NCBI GenBank assembly: GCA_004565275.1 | Contig: SDOX01000017.1 | Coordinates: 353,898 to 417,897 of the forward strand | DNA: 64,000 bases | Origin: Nannochloropsis salina CCMP1776 | Lineage: Eukaryota; Sar; Eustigmatophyceae; Eustigmatales; Monodopsidaceae | Direction: 5' to 3' | Part shown: piece by piece, positions 63,720 to 64,000 of the stretch | Position numbering within the stretch: the stretch's first letter is position 1 | How the letters are laid out: every line of letters begins with the position of its first letter | The notes under the pieces: generated by a model | What the model was told of the DNA's origin: nothing | The model's database searches: none | The model's input: the letters and a program-made list of their open reading frames with translations, nothing else | Made by a program: the position numbers and the translations under genes

Positions 63720-64000
63720 ATGCAACCTCAGCGACCCAGGCTCTTATTCCCCTTGGCTATCCTGATTTTCACAATTGCCGAAATTGCCGTATCTTCACCT
63801 ACATTCCATCATTTCAACTTTAATTCTTCACCTCCTTTTCCCTCCTTTAGCAAACGCGCATAAATATTGCGGTGCGCCCGGCAGAAAAAGAGATTCGAAA
63901 GCCCCTGCTTTCCTTGATGAAGCCTCTCACAGCCACGCACCTGGCATCGACCCCCACCACAAGCCTCGCACAGATACCCTGGCGCTCGATAACGATTCGT
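63720..64000 (+). CDS. Possible 5' end of a secreted or plastid-targeted protein (cut by window edge)
   Basis: Exon 1 (63720-63788) encodes MQPQRPRLLFPLAILIFTIA plus EIA, a clear signal-peptide profile. A phase-0 GT donor (GTATCT) and a pyrimidine-rich acceptor (CCCTCCTTTAG at 63840-63850) would join it to a frame that stays open to the window end (QTRINIAVRPAEKEIRKPLL onward). The 62 bp intron is within the size range of other short introns here. Without splicing the frame stops soon after. Family unknown; partial. Confidence 0.4.

Noticed and set aside
1-64000. Possible operon, CRISPR, insertion sequence, virus-derived or retroelement content
   Set aside because: No spaced direct-repeat array, transposase, integrase, reverse transcriptase or terminal-repeat structure was seen; gene structure is spliced eukaryotic throughout.

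Overview
This window looks like nuclear DNA of a single-celled heterokont (stramenopile-type) alga. The genes are compact and eukaryotic, with GT-AG introns, many of them about 60-250 bp long. Coding regions are GC-rich, with (GGGA)n/(CCCT)n microsatellites. Markers include the ER membrane complex, the spliceosomal kinase PRP4, complex I NDUFB10 and Piezo. Several proteins begin with a hydrophobic signal followed by a Phe-containing cleavage motif (AHGF, THGF, TAFA, RAFS, TSAF). This is the usual import signal of red-lineage secondary plastids. A DRC9-like axonemal protein suggests a flagellate stage. A eustigmatophyte such as Nannochloropsis or a relative would fit, but the genus is inference only.

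Layout. 0-7.4 kb: EMC8/9 (+), DRC9-like coiled coil (-), a glycosyltransferase-FkbM methyltransferase fusion (+), plastid-type ribosomal protein L11 methyltransferase PrmA (-). 7.7-20 kb: PRP4-like kinase (+), NT5DC-type HAD nucleotidase (+), Asp-tRNA synthetase (-), membrane-anchored SDR (+), A-type Fe-S carrier with a plastid presequence (-). 20-27 kb: a large DEP-AGC kinase (+) and an ELO fatty-acid elongase (-), both loaded with purine/pyrimidine microsatellites. 28-38.6 kb: pepsin-type aspartyl protease with a C-terminal membrane anchor (+), a disordered unknown protein (-), a 2.2 kb AT-rich gene desert, an AlkB-like dioxygenase (+), a small coiled-coil protein (+). 38.8-51.5 kb: acyl-protein thioesterase (-), NAD(P)-binding NmrA-like protein (+), NDUFB10 (-, three short exons), TMEM242-like protein (+), large coiled-coil protein (-), SfsA-family nuclease-like protein (+), M17 leucyl aminopeptidase (+), Rdx/SelW-like protein (-). 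51.9-61 kb: a complete Piezo mechanosensitive channel gene (+, ~2,930 aa), followed by a TspO-like membrane protein (+) and a probable gene start running off the right edge.

The genes are not an operon and do not form one pathway. Themes are organelle biogenesis and maintenance (PrmA, A-type Fe-S carrier, NDUFB10, TMEM242, AspRS), lipid and membrane metabolism (ELO, SDR, glycosyltransferase, thioesterase, TspO) and signalling (PRP4, DEP-AGC kinase, Piezo). Many pairs are head-to-head with 250-500 bp between start codons, so shared promoters are likely. Exon boundaries were inferred by hand from splice sites, reading phase and family alignment. No intact transposon, retroelement, CRISPR array, rRNA or convincing tRNA was seen.
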